Shown here: one piece after another, positions 1 to 8,903 of the stretch
Layout: every line of letters starts with the position of its first letter
How positions within the stretch are numbered: the first letter of the stretch is position 1
Origin: Pseudoduganella albidiflava
Lineage (GTDB): Bacteria; Pseudomonadota; Gammaproteobacteria; Burkholderiales; Burkholderiaceae_D
Direction: 5' to 3'
Length of the DNA stretch: 64,000 bases
Assembly (NCBI RefSeq): GCF_004322755.1
Contig: NZ_CP036401.1
Coordinates: forward strand, 6,324,001-6,388,000
Translations under genes and position numbers: made by a program
The notes under the pieces: generated by a model
Seen by the model: only the letters and a program-made list of their open reading frames with translations
The model's database searches: none
Told to the model about the DNA's origin: nothing

Positions 1-272
1 GGTTCCGGCGCGGCGGGCGTATCCTGCGGCGGCCCGCCTTCCGGTGGCGCCTCGCCGGTCCCCTGCGTCGTGTTGATCGCGCCATCGGCCAGCAGGCGCA
101 CCGAGCGGTCGAGCGGATCGTCGAGCCGCTCCAGCAGCGGGTTATCGGTCAGCAGCTGTTCCAGTTCCTGGTGCAGCTCCAGCGTGGACAATTGCAGCAG
201 CCGGATCGACTGCTGCAATTGCGGCGTCAGCGCGAGGTGCTGGGAAGTACGCAGTTGCAAAGACTGTTTCAT
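1..272 (-). CDS. rpoN: RNA polymerase sigma-54 factor RpoN, N-terminal part (truncated by window edge)
   Basis: The first 90 codons of a minus-strand gene begin at the ATG at 272 and run off the window. The protein starts [20 protein letters not shown] and continues with a Q- and L-rich stretch ([20 protein letters not shown]), the classic sigma-54 region I (activator-interacting domain). An acidic, Pro/Gly-rich linker of region II type follows. Sigma-54 directs RNA polymerase to -24/-12 promoters that need AAA+ enhancer-binding proteins. The gene lies 38 bp downstream of lptB on the same strand, the usual lptB-rpoN order in proteobacteria. Only the N-terminus is visible, so the core- and DNA-binding domains cannot be checked. 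Confidence 0.93.
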   Translation of the reverse strand, partial: MKQSLQLRTSQHLALTPQLQQSIRLLQLSTLELHQELEQLLTDNPLLERLDDPLDRSVRLLADGAINTTQGTGEAPPEGGPPQDTPAAPE

Positions 273-310
273 GGCTGATTAGGAGCTGGTTGAGGTCTGG
301 TCAAGGCCGC

Positions 311-1072
311 TCACATGCGGAAATGTTCACCCAGATAGACACGACGTACGGACTCGTCGGCGATGATGTCGTCGGGCCGGCCGGAAGCCAGCACACTGCC
401 CTGGTTGATGATATACGCCCGGTCGCAGATGCCCAGCGTTTCCCGCACGTTATGATCCGTGATCAACACGCCGATGCTGCGCTCCTTCAGGAAGCGCACG
501 ATGCGCTGGATCTCGATGACGGCGATCGGGTCGACGCCGGCAAACGGCTCGTCCAGCAGCACGAAGCGGGGATTGGTCGCCAGCGCGCGGGCGATCTCCA
601 CCCGGCGCCGTTCACCGCCGGACAGCGACAGCGCCGTGTTCTCGCGCAGCTTCTCGATCTGCAGGTCGGCCAGCAGCGCGTTCAGCCGCTCGTCGATCTC
701 CGCCCTGGTGAGCGCCTTGCCGTTTACCTTCTGGATCTCCAGCACGGCACGGATGTTTTCTTCCACGGTCAGCTTGCGGAACACCGACGCTTCCTGCGGC
801 AGGTACGACAGGCCGAGGGTGGCACGCTTGTGGATCGGCAGGGTGGAAATGTCGGTGCCATCGAGGTCGATGGTGCCGGCATCGGACGCCACCAGGCCCA
901 CGATCATGTAGAACGACGTGGTCTTGCCGGCACCGTTCGGCCCCAGCAGGCCGACCACTTCGCCGCATGCCACCTGCAACGACACGTCATGCACCACCTG
1001 GCGCTTGCCATAGCTCTTTTGCAGGCCGCGCACGATCAGCGTGCTGCTGCAATTTTCCTGCGCCTGCGCCAT
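311..1072 (-). CDS. lptB: LPS export ABC transporter ATP-binding protein LptB
   Basis: This 253-aa cytoplasmic ATPase powers LptB2FG extraction of lipopolysaccharide from the inner membrane. All ABC motifs are visible: Walker [10 protein letters not shown] (residues 44-52), signature LSGGERR (150-156), Walker B FVLLDEP (170-176), and the H-loop histidine in ITDHN (about 207). Length and sequence match the LptB family closely, including the typical C-terminal YLGEHFRM. The start ATG at 1072 directly abuts the TAA of lptA, so lptC, lptA and lptB look translationally coupled, with rpoN following. No anomaly is seen. Confidence 0.97.
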   Translation of the reverse strand: MAQAQENCSSTLIVRGLQKSYGKRQVVHDVSLQVACGEVVGLLGPNGAGKTTSFYMIVGLVASDAGTIDLDGTDISTLPIHKRATLGLSYLPQEASVFRKLTVEENIRAVLEIQKVNGKALTRAEIDERLNALLADLQIEKLRENTALSLSGGERRRVEIARALATNPRFVLLDEPFAGVDPIAVIEIQRIVRFLKERSIGVLITDHNVRETLGICDRAYIINQGSVLASGRPDDIIADESVRRVYLGEHFRM

Positions 1073-1663
1073 TTAATTCCCCGCTGCCGGCGCGGCCGGC
1101 GATTGGGTGGCGGAAGGCGCCGGGCTTGGCGGCGCGGTACGCTTGGGCTGGATCACCATCGTGCCGCGGCCGGCACCCGGCTTGTCGGCCCCGGTGCTGG
1201 TATTGCGCACGCTGAAGAACTCGCGGCGGCTGTCGTACGAAATGAATTCGCCTTCCACCTCGTCGCTCGGCTTGTTGCCTTCCAGGCGGCGGATCTTGGC
1301 CTTCGAATACATCTTCACCAGCTCGGCCTTTTCATCGTATTCGATGCGGTCGGCCTCGCCTTCCATCCACTGGTCGCCCTCGCCGTCGCGCTTCTGGCGG
1401 AACGCGACCTTCTTGCCGCCGCCGGTCAGCGTGGCCAGCTGGTAGCCCTCCGGCGAATAGGTGACCACGGCCTTGTCGGCCTTCATCCGCAGCGTGCCGC
1501 GCGTCAGCGTCACGTCGCCGGTGAAGGTGTACACCTGCTTGACGTCGTCCGCGTCGAGGCGGCCGTAATTGATCTCGGTAGGCTTGTACGAATCGGCCTT
1601 CTCGGCGGCGGCATAGCCCGCCGCGCCCAGCAGCACGAGGGCCGCCATCATGAGTTTCTTCAT
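1073..1663 (-). CDS. lptA: LPS transport periplasmic protein LptA
   Basis: About 196 aa. LptA forms the periplasmic bridge that carries LPS from LptC to LptD. The preferred start at 1663 gives MKKLMMAALVLLGAAGYAAA, a clean Sec signal peptide cut near residue 20. A beta-jellyroll OstA-type domain follows (segments such as FTGDVTLTRGTLRMKADKAV), then a Pro/Ala-rich tail. An AGGAAT motif sits just upstream of this ATG. Three further in-frame ATGs lie upstream inside a 12-bp tandem repeat (1688-1723) and would add a hydrophilic MNIE-repeat extension in front of the signal peptide; I consider them less likely starts. The stop codon abuts lptB. Confidence 0.93.
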   Translation of the reverse strand: MKKLMMAALVLLGAAGYAAAEKADSYKPTEINYGRLDADDVKQVYTFTGDVTLTRGTLRMKADKAVVTYSPEGYQLATLTGGGKKVAFRQKRDGEGDQWMEGEADRIEYDEKAELVKMYSKAKIRRLEGNKPSDEVEGEFISYDSRREFFSVRNTSTGADKPGAGRGTMVIQPKRTAPPSPAPSATQSPAAPAAGN

Positions 1664-1687
1664 CTTCGATTCCTGTACGCTGTTCGT

Positions 1688-1723
1688 CTCGATGTTCATC
1701 TCGATGTTCATTTCGATGTTCAT
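1688..1723 (-). repeat. Three 12-bp tandem repeats with in-frame ATGs between lptC and lptA
   Basis: On the minus strand the 12-mer ATGAACATCGA(A/G) occurs three times without gaps (from 1723, 1711 and 1699), followed by a degenerate fourth unit beginning ACGAACAG. The repeat starts 4 nt after the lptC stop. It is in frame with lptA, encoding MNIE repeated three times. Confidence 0.9.
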
Positions 1724-1727
1724 CTGG

Positions 1728-2321
1728 TTATTGTCGCGCCCGCGGCGGATACACGATGGTGCCGCGGCCCAGTTGCACCTGGCGCGTGGCATTGTTGGCC
1801 TGCATGCCGATGCCGGTGGCGGTGGCGCCGCCGCTTTCCATGCGCACCGGCAGGTCGGTTTCCATGCGGTCTTCCTCCGGGTAGATGACCAGCTTCTCGG
1901 TAACCATGTGCATGTCGCGCGTGGTGGGCGACGCGGCACGGTGGATGTCCACGTCCTTCGTCAGCGTGACGCGTGTGTTGTCCTGGTCGACCCGGGCATG
2001 CCGGGCACGGATATCCATCGGCGGCTTGTCGCCCGACAGGCTGCGCACCACGGGATTGTCGATCTCCGACGAGTCGTCGGACGGACGGTGCGTCAGCCTG
2101 TCGCCCGAAATGATGTAGCTGGGCTGGCCGGTTTCCGTCATGCGCACGTAGGAAAAGCGCTCGACGATGTTGTCCGGCTCGTCGACCTTGATGCCGGCGG
2201 CCATGTCCTCGCCGGCCCGGTTCATCAGCTCGAGCAGCCAGAACGAGCCCAGCGCGCCGAGCAGCGCGAGTATCATGCCGATCGACAGCCGGTAGCGGTG
2301 TGCGGTTCGCTGGTTGCGCAT
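1728..2321 (-). CDS. lptC: LPS export ABC transporter periplasmic protein LptC
   Basis: This 197-aa bitopic protein hands LPS from LptB2FG to LptA. A short basic N-terminus (MRNQRTAHRYR) is followed by one transmembrane helix (about residues 12-32, IGMILALLGALGSFWLLELM) and a periplasmic beta-jellyroll with the family pattern SYVRMTETGQPSYIISGDRL. Length is typical for LptC. It sits upstream of lptA on the same strand, with a 239-bp gap to kdsC that contains a dispersed palindromic repeat. It may therefore have its own promoter rather than being strictly cotranscribed with kdsC. Confidence 0.93.
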   Translation of the reverse strand: MRNQRTAHRYRLSIGMILALLGALGSFWLLELMNRAGEDMAAGIKVDEPDNIVERFSYVRMTETGQPSYIISGDRLTHRPSDDSSEIDNPVVRSLSGDKPPMDIRARHARVDQDNTRVTLTKDVDIHRAASPTTRDMHMVTEKLVIYPEEDRMETDLPVRMESGGATATGIGMQANNATRQVQLGRGTIVYPPRARQ

Positions 2322-2426
2322 GGCTTCTCCGTTATCTTCCTGTCATTTCATGTCCATTCATCAGACCCGTCTTCAAGGCCTGCTTCTCTGCCCCACCGCC
2401 GTTGGATCAAGCGTACCTGACTCATC

Positions 2427-2514
2427 GAAAGCGCATGCATTCACCCCAACAGCGAAGGGCTGGGGTCAGACCCGCCGGGTCTGACCCCGGAATTTGCACC
2501 TGGGGTGGGCTTAC
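2427..2514. repeat. Dispersed palindromic intergenic repeat, short copy
   Basis: The element lies between kdsC and lptC. It begins GAAAGCGCATGCATTCACCC and contains the inverted repeat GGGGTCAGACCC / GGGTCTGACCCC. It ends near CTGGGGTGGGCTTAC. The same outer sequences, with the same order and spacing logic, flank a much larger insert at 16367-16597. It is therefore a repeat family rather than a local terminator, although its hairpin could also end transcription. Confidence 0.85.
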
Positions 2515-2560
2515 CCGAACAACATTGCGCTTCCCGGGCCCGTATCCCCTGCCTCACTTC

Positions 2561-3100
2561 TCACCCGAGAAACTGGGCCATCACGCGGTCGTAGCTGCCC
2601 TGGGCGCGCATCACGAATTCGCAGATTTCGCGCACCGCGCCGTGGCCGCCGCGGTGTTCGGTCACGTGATGGACCCGCGACAGCACTTCCGGCCGCGCAT
2701 TCGGCACCGCCACCGCGAAACCGGCGCGCGAGAGGATCGGGATGTCGACCACGTCGTCGCCGATGAACGCCACCTGCTCCTCGGTAAGGTTCAGCTGCTC
2801 CAGCAGCGCCTTGAACGGCGTGAGCTTGTCGTGCCCGCCCTGGTGCACGAATTCGATCGCCAGGTCCCTGGCGCGGGCCACCACCTGCGGCGAACGCCGC
2901 GCACTGATGATCCCCGTCAGCACGCCCGATTCCTGCAGCAGCTTGATGCCCAGGCCATCCTGCACGTTGAAGGTCTTGAACGCTTCGCCCTCGGCACCGT
3001 AGTGCAGGCCGCCATCGGTCAGCACGCCGTCGACGTCGAAAATGAACAGCTTGACCTTCGCTGCCCGTTCGAGGTTGGCCACGTTGACAGGAATACTCAT
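2561..3100 (-). CDS. kdsC: 3-deoxy-D-manno-octulosonate 8-phosphate phosphatase KdsC
   Basis: This 179-aa HAD-superfamily phosphatase hydrolyses Kdo-8-phosphate to Kdo in the cytoplasm, for the LPS inner core. HAD motif I is FDVDGVLTDG (residues 21-30; nucleophile D22, general acid D24). Motif II is IISARRS, and motif IV is IGDDVVD (113-119). The protein is of the cap-less C0 type, and its length matches E. coli KdsC. Its ATG overlaps the kdsD TGA by one base (TGATG), showing tight coupling of the two consecutive Kdo-pathway enzymes. Confidence 0.96.
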   Translation of the reverse strand: MSIPVNVANLERAAKVKLFIFDVDGVLTDGGLHYGAEGEAFKTFNVQDGLGIKLLQESGVLTGIISARRSPQVVARARDLAIEFVHQGGHDKLTPFKALLEQLNLTEEQVAFIGDDVVDIPILSRAGFAVAVPNARPEVLSRVHHVTEHRGGHGAVREICEFVMRAQGSYDRVMAQFLG

Positions 3101-4098
3101 CAGATCACCTTTGCGCGGGTCAGGTCATGGATGTGCAGCGCGCCGACCAGCTTGCCATCGTCGTCGACCACCAGCATCTGGTTGATGCGGTACTCTTCCA
3201 TGATGGCCACCGCGTCGACGGCCAGTTTTTCCGGCCCGATGGTACGCGGATCGGCATGCATCACGTCGCCGATGACGACCTTGCCGAAATCCTGCACCTT
3301 GTCGATCATGCGGCGCAGGTCGCCGTCGGTGAACACGCCCACCGGCCGGTATTGTGCATCGACCACGGCCGTCATGCCCATGCCCTTCTGCGTGATCTGC
3401 ATCAGCGCATCCGGCAAACGGGTATCGGCCGCCACGGCGGGAATCGCATCGCCCTGGCGCATGACATCGCGCACGTGGGTCAGCAGGCGGCGGCCCAGCG
3501 CGCCGCCCGGATGCGAGCGGGCAAAGTCCTCTTCCTTGAAGCCGCGCAGGTCCAGCAGCGCCACGGCGATCGCATCGCCCAGCGCCAGCGTGACGGTGGT
3601 CGACGCCGTCGGTGCCAGGTTCATCGGGCAGGCTTCCTTCGCCACGGAAACGTCCAGGTGCACGTCCGCCAGTTTCGCCAGGCTCGACTCCGGCTTGCCC
3701 GTCATCGAGATCACCGTGCCGCCCATGCGCTTGACCACCGGCAGGATGGCCATCAGCTCGCTGCTTTCACCGGAATACGAGATGGCGATGAACGCGTCGT
3801 CCGGCGTCACCATGCCCAGGTCGCCATGCGCCGCCTCGGCCGGATGCACGAACAGCGCCGGGGTGCCGGTGGAGGCCAGCGTGGCGGCGATCTTGCGCCC
3901 GATGTGGCCGGACTTGCCGATGCCGGACACAACCACGCGTCCCTTGCAGTTCAGCAGCAGCGAGACGGCTTTCCCAACGCTCTCATCCGTTGCCAGGCGG
4001 GCATGCAGCGCGGTCAGCGCATCCGCCTCGATTTGCAGGGCTTCGCGCGCCAGCTCCAGCGCGCGGCGTGCGGTCGTTGCATCAAAAGCTTTCAGCAT
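3100..4098 (-). CDS. kdsD: Arabinose-5-phosphate isomerase KdsD (KpsF/GutQ family)
   Basis: About 332 aa from the ATG at 4098. It interconverts ribulose-5-phosphate and arabinose-5-phosphate, the first committed substrate for Kdo. An N-terminal SIS domain (about 40-175) contains GIGKSGHIGRK and the family-diagnostic HPAEAAHGDLGM. Two CBS domains follow (about 205-330; FTDGDLRRM, HIHDLTRAKV). An alternative in-frame ATG at 4122 would add eight residues (MSVTHEKT). A plausible -10 (TATACT, 4130-4135) would place transcription initiation at about that upstream ATG, which favours 4098. The gene is divergent from the antiporter gene and coupled to kdsC. Confidence 0.95.
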   Translation of the reverse strand: MLKAFDATTARRALELAREALQIEADALTALHARLATDESVGKAVSLLLNCKGRVVVSGIGKSGHIGRKIAATLASTGTPALFVHPAEAAHGDLGMVTPDDAFIAISYSGESSELMAILPVVKRMGGTVISMTGKPESSLAKLADVHLDVSVAKEACPMNLAPTASTTVTLALGDAIAVALLDLRGFKEEDFARSHPGGALGRRLLTHVRDVMRQGDAIPAVAADTRLPDALMQITQKGMGMTAVVDAQYRPVGVFTDGDLRRMIDKVQDFGKVVIGDVMHADPRTIGPEKLAVDAVAIMEEYRINQMLVVDDDGKLVGALHIHDLTRAKVI

Positions 4099-4129
4099 TG
4101 TTTTTTCATGGGTTACACTCATGGCCGAA

Positions 4130-4158
4130 AGTATAGCCGAATTGGGAAAGCAAAAAAC
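4130..4158 (-). promoter_or_regulatory. Candidate kdsD-kdsC promoter
   Basis: A TATACT hexamer (4130-4135, minus strand) lies in the divergent kdsD/antiporter spacer. A T-rich segment sits about 16-18 bp upstream in place of a good -35. The -10 match is good but the -35 is poor, so this is only a candidate. Confidence 0.3.
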
Positions 4159-4232
4159 TTGCCAGATGTTACAAACTCCCCCCGACCGTAGCATTTCGCG
4201 CTTCCCCCACCGGCCATTCCCGGAGCACGTCC

Positions 4233-6206
4233 GTGTTCTCCCCCCTTGAACTGACACTCCTGCTGCTGGGCAGCGCGGTGCTGGGCGTGGTCGCCTTCCG
4301 CATGCTGCACCTGCCGCCCATGCTCGGCTACCTGGCCGTGGGCATCCTGATCGGCCCGAACGCGCTGGGGCTGGCCGAGGAAAGCCATGCCACCCACGCG
4401 CTGGCCGAATTCGGCGTGGTCTTCCTGATGTTCTCGATCGGCCTCGAATTCTCGCTGCCGAAGCTCAAATCGATGCGCAGCGACGTCTTCGGACTCGGCA
4501 TGGCGCAGGTGGGGCTCACCATCATTGCGACCATCGCCTTTGGCTGGGTGATCGCGCGTGCGCTGCCGCCGTCGATCCACATCTCCTGGCAGGCCGCTTT
4601 CGCGCTGGGCGGCGCGCTGGCCATGTCCTCCACCGCCATCGTCGTCAAGATGCTCACCGAGCGGCTGGAACTGGAATCGGAACACGGCCGCAAGATCATC
4701 GGCATCCTGCTGTTCCAGGATATCGCCGTGGTGCCGCTGCTGATCATGATCCCGGCGCTGGCCAAGGACCCCGACAACCTGTTGGTCACGCTGGGATGGG
4801 CGGCCCTGAAGGCCGTGCTGGTACTGGTGCTGCTGCTGTTCTTCGGCCAGAAGCTGATGCGGGGCTGGTTCACGGTGGTGGTCAAGCGCCGCTCGCAGGA
4901 GCTGTTCATGCTGAACCTGCTGCTGGTGACGCTGGGCGCGGCCTGGATCACCGAGCGCGCCGGCCTGTCGATGGCGCTGGGCGCCTTCGTGGCCGGCATG
5001 CTGATTTCCGAGACCGAATACAAGCACCAGGTGGAAGAAGACATCAAGCCATTCCGCGACGTGCTGCTCGGCCTGTTCTTCATCACCATCGGCATGCTGC
5101 TGAACGTGCGCGTGGTGCTGGACAACTGGTGGCTCGTGCTGGCGCTGCTGGTCTTCCCCGTGCTGCTGAAGTTCGCCCTGATCGCCGGCCTGGCGAAACT
5201 GTTCGGCTCTTCGGACGGCGTGTCGATGCGCACCGGCCTGGCCCTGGCGCAGGCCGGCGAGTTCGGCTTCGTACTGCTGAACGTGGCCGGCGGCATGGAG
5301 CTGGTCGATCCCTTCGTGATCCAGGTGGTGCTGGCGTCGATGGTGCTGTCGATGCTGGCTGCGCCGTTCCTGATCGAGCAATCGGACAAGCTGGTGCTGA
5401 AATTCTCCAGCAACGAATGGATGATGCAATCGCTGAACCTCACCCAGATCGCGGCGCGCACGATGGCCACGCAACAGCACGTGATCGTGGCCGGCTTCGG
5501 CCGCAGCGGCCAGAGCCTGGCCACGCTGCTGCAGGAAGAAGGCATCGCCTATCACGCGCTCGACCTCGATCCCACCCGCGTGCAGGAAGCCCGTTCAGCG
5601 GGTGCCAGCGTGTCCTATGGCGATGCGGCGCGGCGCGAAAGCCTGGTGGCGGCCGGCATCTACCGCGCCAGCGCGCTGGTGATCACCTATGCCAGCACGC
5701 CATCGGCGCTGAAGGTGCTGCACCTGGTGCACGAGATGGCGCCCACGCTGCCGGTGATCGTGCGCAGCCACGACGACTCCGACCTCGATCGCCTGAAGGC
5801 GGCCGGCGCCGCCGAGGTGGTGCCGGAACTGATGGAGGGCAGCCTGATGCTGGCCTCGCACGCGCTGGTCATGCTCGGCGTGCCGCTGCGCAAGGTGGTG
5901 CACCGCGTGCAGGCCGCGCGCGAGGAACGCTACGCCTCGCTGCGCGGCTACTTCCACGGCATCAGCGACGTCGGCGACGATGCGGAAACGGCGCGCCTGC
6001 ATACGGTGACGCTGACGGAGGCGTCGAACTGCGTCGGCCGCACGGTGGGCGAACTCGATGTCGAAGGCGCCGAAGTGATGGCGATCCGGCGCGGCCGCGA
6101 GCGGCTCGACGCCGGCGCGGACATGGTGCTGGAAGCGGGCGACGTGGTGGTCCTGCGCGGCAATGCGCAGGCGGTGGCGCGCGCCGAACATATCCTGCTC
6201 GGATAG
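4233..6206 (+). CDS. Monovalent cation:proton antiporter, CPA2 family with TrkA-N/TrkA-C domains (KefB/YbaL type)
   Basis: 657 aa with a GTG start at 4233, preceded by GGAG at about 4222-4225. About the first 385 residues form a 12-13 helix Na+/H+ exchanger domain of the CPA2 family ([45 protein letters not shown]). A Rossmann TrkA-N/RCK domain follows ([15 protein letters not shown], about residues 416-535), then a TrkA-C domain ([20 protein letters not shown]). It probably exchanges K+ or Na+ for H+ across the inner membrane under nucleotide or thiol control. Its place beside kdsD is conserved in related genomes. The exact cation and regulator cannot be read from the sequence. Confidence 0.92.
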   Translation: MFSPLELTLLLLGSAVLGVVAFRMLHLPPMLGYLAVGILIGPNALGLAEESHATHALAEFGVVFLMFSIGLEFSLPKLKSMRSDVFGLGMAQVGLTIIATIAFGWVIARALPPSIHISWQAAFALGGALAMSSTAIVVKMLTERLELESEHGRKIIGILLFQDIAVVPLLIMIPALAKDPDNLLVTLGWAALKAVLVLVLLLFFGQKLMRGWFTVVVKRRSQELFMLNLLLVTLGAAWITERAGLSMALGAFVAGMLISETEYKHQVEEDIKPFRDVLLGLFFITIGMLLNVRVVLDNWWLVLALLVFPVLLKFALIAGLAKLFGSSDGVSMRTGLALAQAGEFGFVLLNVAGGMELVDPFVIQVVLASMVLSMLAAPFLIEQSDKLVLKFSSNEWMMQSLNLTQIAARTMATQQHVIVAGFGRSGQSLATLLQEEGIAYHALDLDPTRVQEARSAGASVSYGDAARRESLVAAGIYRASALVITYASTPSALKVLHLVHEMAPTLPVIVRSHDDSDLDRLKAAGAAEVVPELMEGSLMLASHALVMLGVPLRKVVHRVQAAREERYASLRGYFHGISDVGDDAETARLHTVTLTEASNCVGRTVGELDVEGAEVMAIRRGRERLDAGADMVLEAGDVVVLRGNAQAVARAEHILLG

Positions 6207-6219
6207 GGGCGCGGCAGGC

Positions 6220-6549
6220 ATGGAGATGCTGCGCCTGTCGCTGCTGTTCGCCGTCACGGCGCTGGCCGAGATCGCCGGCTGCTACCTGCCCTGGCTGGTG
6301 CTGAAGAATGGCCGTTCGGCGTGGCTGCTGATACCGGCCGCCGCTTCCCTGGCCCTGTTTGCGTGGCTGCTTACCTTGCACCCCACGGCCGCCGGGCGCA
6401 CCTATGCGGCATATGGCGGCATGTACATCGCGGTGGCCCTGCTGTGGCTGCGCTTCGTCGACGGCATCGCGCTGACCCGCTGGGATGGCCTGGGTGCCGC
6501 CCTCGCGCTGGGCGGCATGGCCGTCATTGCCCTGCAGCCGCGCGGCTAG
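6220..6549 (+). CDS. UPF0060 (YnfA-type) small membrane protein
   Basis: About 109 aa. There are four hydrophobic helices with the UPF0060 signature ([39 protein letters not shown]), and the length equals the family norm. YnfA-family proteins are small inner-membrane proteins related in fold to SMR transporters; the substrate here is unknown. The ATG at 6220 lies 13 bp after the antiporter stop, with a G-rich stretch upstream; an in-frame ATG at 6226 is an alternative. The 3' end overlaps the convergent Sel1-repeat gene by 26 bp. Confidence 0.87.
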   Translation: MEMLRLSLLFAVTALAEIAGCYLPWLVLKNGRSAWLLIPAAASLALFAWLLTLHPTAAGRTYAAYGGMYIAVALLWLRFVDGIALTRWDGLGAALALGGMAVIALQPRG

Positions 6550-7633
6550 CCTCGCGGCCAGCCTTCGCTGCGCCGGAACGCCCGAGCACCGTGGCGGCGG
6601 CCAGCCTGTCTTCCGGCAGGCCGATGCCCTTGTCATACAGGTCCGCCAGCGCGCGCCGCGCTTCGGCGTTGCCGCTGGCCGCCGCCCTGGCGTACAGTGC
6701 GAAGGCCTTGGCCTGGTCCTGCCCGACGCCGGTGCCCTGCCGGTAGCAGCGCGCCAGGACCACGTGGGCCAGAGGATCGTTGCGCCCCGCGGCACGCTCG
6801 AGCATCGCGATCGAGTCGGCATCCACGCTGCCGCGCCGCATGCGCAGCGCCGCAAGTTGCGCCTGCGCCTGCGGATGCTCCTGCTGCGCCGCCTTGACCA
6901 GCCATTCCTCCCCTGCGCCCTCGTCCAGCGTGACGCCATTCCCGCTGAGCAGCAGCACGCCCAGGATCGCCTGCGCATTGGCGCGGCCCTGCTCCGCGGC
7001 CTGTTCGAGCCAGCGGACCGCATCCTCCTTGTCCTGCGCCATGCTGGTCCCCTGGAACAGCAGCCCCGCCAGCAATTCCATCGCCTCGGCGTTGCCACCG
7101 TCGGCCGCCTTGCGCAGCCACCAGGTCCCCTTTTCGGGATCGCGGGAGCCGTCCGTGGCGGTGAGGTAACGCTGCGCCACCCGGAGTGCAGCCGCGGCAT
7201 CGCCGCCCTCCGCCGCCTCGCGGTCGGCCTCGAAGCGCTGCGCCACGACCGCGGGGTCGGCCGGCGTCCTTTGCAGCGTCCACACGTACTGCATCTTCAT
7301 CCAGGCCGCCTGCGGCTTGCCATCCCGCGTCGACGGCGTGAAGCGGCATTTGACGATGCCGTCGCGCGCGGCCATGTCCAGCATGGGAAAGCCGCTGGAC
7401 TGGACGATCTTCGAATCGGTCACGGCGCCGCTTTCATCGATCCGGTAGGCCAGCGTGACCTTGCCCTGCTGCTCCTTGCGCAAGGCCTCCTTCGGCCACT
7501 CCGGTTTCGCACAGGTGCGGAAATCCACGACGGCCGGCGTGGTGGCGGCAAGCGCGGACGTGGCGCACAGCGCCGCAGTGACGAGCAATAGGGACGAGGA
7601 CAGGGACGTGCGGGCGAGGCGGGTCGGGTGCAT
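6524..7633 (-). CDS. Secreted TonB C-terminal domain protein with Sel1-type repeats
   Basis: About 369 aa. A signal peptide ([20 protein letters not shown]..., cleaved after SALA) is followed by a TonB/TolA C-terminal-like domain (about 35-125; [40 protein letters not shown]). An alpha-helical solenoid of Sel1-like repeats covers the rest ([60 protein letters not shown]). No membrane anchor is evident after signal cleavage, so it is probably a periplasmic scaffold rather than a canonical energy transducer. GGAGA just upstream of 7633 supports this start over the ATG at 7648. The partner is unknown. Confidence 0.85.
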   Translation of the reverse strand: MHPTRLARTSLSSSLLLVTAALCATSALAATTPAVVDFRTCAKPEWPKEALRKEQQGKVTLAYRIDESGAVTDSKIVQSSGFPMLDMAARDGIVKCRFTPSTRDGKPQAAWMKMQYVWTLQRTPADPAVVAQRFEADREAAEGGDAAAALRVAQRYLTATDGSRDPEKGTWWLRKAADGGNAEAMELLAGLLFQGTSMAQDKEDAVRWLEQAAEQGRANAQAILGVLLLSGNGVTLDEGAGEEWLVKAAQQEHPQAQAQLAALRMRRGSVDADSIAMLERAAGRNDPLAHVVLARCYRQGTGVGQDQAKAFALYARAAASGNAEARRALADLYDKGIGLPEDRLAAATVLGRSGAAKAGREASRAAAGQ

Positions 7634-7777
7634 GGATTCTCCGTGCATGGCTCGGTGCTGCGGTTGGCGACGAACGCCATATTAGCGCCGGCGAGGCCTG
7701 CCCAGAAGACCCTTTTTTACTTGCAAAACAATAGTTTGTATCGCTAAAGCGGAGGCCGGGGCGCTACCGGAGGCACC

Positions 7778-8893
7778 TCATTGCCCGCTGTACCGGATCA
7801 CGCGATTGCGCCCGCCCGCCTTGGCCTGGTACAGCGCCTCGTCGGCATGGGCGATCAGTTCCCGCGCCACGACATCGGCGGCGACACCCGTGGCGCCCGT
7901 CTCGTCGGTACTCTCCAGGCAAGCCACGCCGATCGAGCCGGTGACGGACACCTTCACGCCGCCATCCAGGTCGATCATCGCCGCCGAGATGCCGGCGCGG
8001 ATGCGCTCGGCCACGAAGGCGGCGCTGTCCAGGTCCGCATCGATCAGCAGCACGACGAATTCCTCGCCGCCGAAGCGGGCCAGCGCGTCCGACAGGCGCA
8101 GTTCGCGCTTGATGCGGCCGGCCACCTCGCGCAGCACCTCGTCGCCGCCCTGGTGGCCCAGCGTATCGTTGATGCGCTTGAAATGGTCGATGTCGATGTA
8201 CATGAACGACAGGTCGTAGCGCTGGCGCCGCGCCCGCGCGATTTCCTCCAGCAGGCGCCGGTCCAGGTAGCGGCGGTTGTACACGCCCGTCAGTGAATCG
8301 GTCAGCCCGATGTACTTCAGCATCTCGTTGCTGATCACGTTTTCCAGGCAGATCGCGATGATCGATGCCATGTGCTCGACGAAGTCGGTGCCCAGGCTGG
8401 GCGTGAAGCGGGTGGGATCGCGGCTGCCCAGGTTCAGGGTGCCGATCACGCGACGGTTGCGCAGCAGCGGCACGATGGCCACGCTCTGCAATGGCGGCGC
8501 GGCGTGCGGGAAGCGCCGCGCATCGCGCCGTGCATCGTAGGCGCCGAGCAGCGGCTTCGGCTCGCCGCCGAGATCGAGCTGGCCGATGCCGGCGGCGAAC
8601 AGCAGGTCCGGGAACGCGGCGAAGTCGACGCCCAGCCGCTCCATCACGGTACGGATATCGTCGCCCTCGTCGACCAGCGACAGCGTCACGCTGTCCAGTT
8701 CCGAAATCACGGGGAGCGTGCTGAAGATGCTGCCGATCAGCTCGGGGAAGCTGGTGGCGCCGACGATTTCCAGGTCGAACGCCTGGTGCCGCATCATGAT
8801 GTCGTGGTTGCGCTCGGCCTGCTCCAGCATCCAGGCCATGCGGGCGCGCAGCGCGCGGTTTTCCGCGGCCAGGTCTTCGTTGGAATCGCTCAT
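7778..8893 (-). CDS. Diguanylate cyclase with DUF484/GAF-like sensor domain
   Basis: 371 aa, soluble. Residues 1-185 match a DUF484/GAF-type domain: an N-terminal coiled coil (NEDLAAENRALRARMAWMLE) followed by a GAF-like fold. Residues 190-371 form a GGDEF domain with DSLTGVYNRRYLD, DIDHFKRINDTLGH and active-site GGEEF (275-279). An RxxD inhibitory I-site (RLSD, 266-269) lies five residues before GGEEF, so an active cyclase with product feedback is expected. It makes c-di-GMP from two GTP. It sits 10 bp after the MOSC gene on the same strand and is probably cotranscribed with it. The sensed signal is unknown. Confidence 0.92.
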   Translation of the reverse strand: MSDSNEDLAAENRALRARMAWMLEQAERNHDIMMRHQAFDLEIVGATSFPELIGSIFSTLPVISELDSVTLSLVDEGDDIRTVMERLGVDFAAFPDLLFAAGIGQLDLGGEPKPLLGAYDARRDARRFPHAAPPLQSVAIVPLLRNRRVIGTLNLGSRDPTRFTPSLGTDFVEHMASIIAICLENVISNEMLKYIGLTDSLTGVYNRRYLDRRLLEEIARARRQRYDLSFMYIDIDHFKRINDTLGHQGGDEVLREVAGRIKRELRLSDALARFGGEEFVVLLIDADLDSAAFVAERIRAGISAAMIDLDGGVKVSVTGSIGVACLESTDETGATGVAADVVARELIAHADEALYQAKAGGRNRVIRYSGQ

Positions 8894-8903
8894 CGGCGGC
8901 GGC

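Noticed and set aside
4119..5555. A 478-codon minus-strand frame opposite the cation antiporter
   Set aside because: The plus strand encodes a complete CPA2-TrkA protein with conserved motifs; the minus-strand product is His/Gln/Arg-rich with no recognisable fold.
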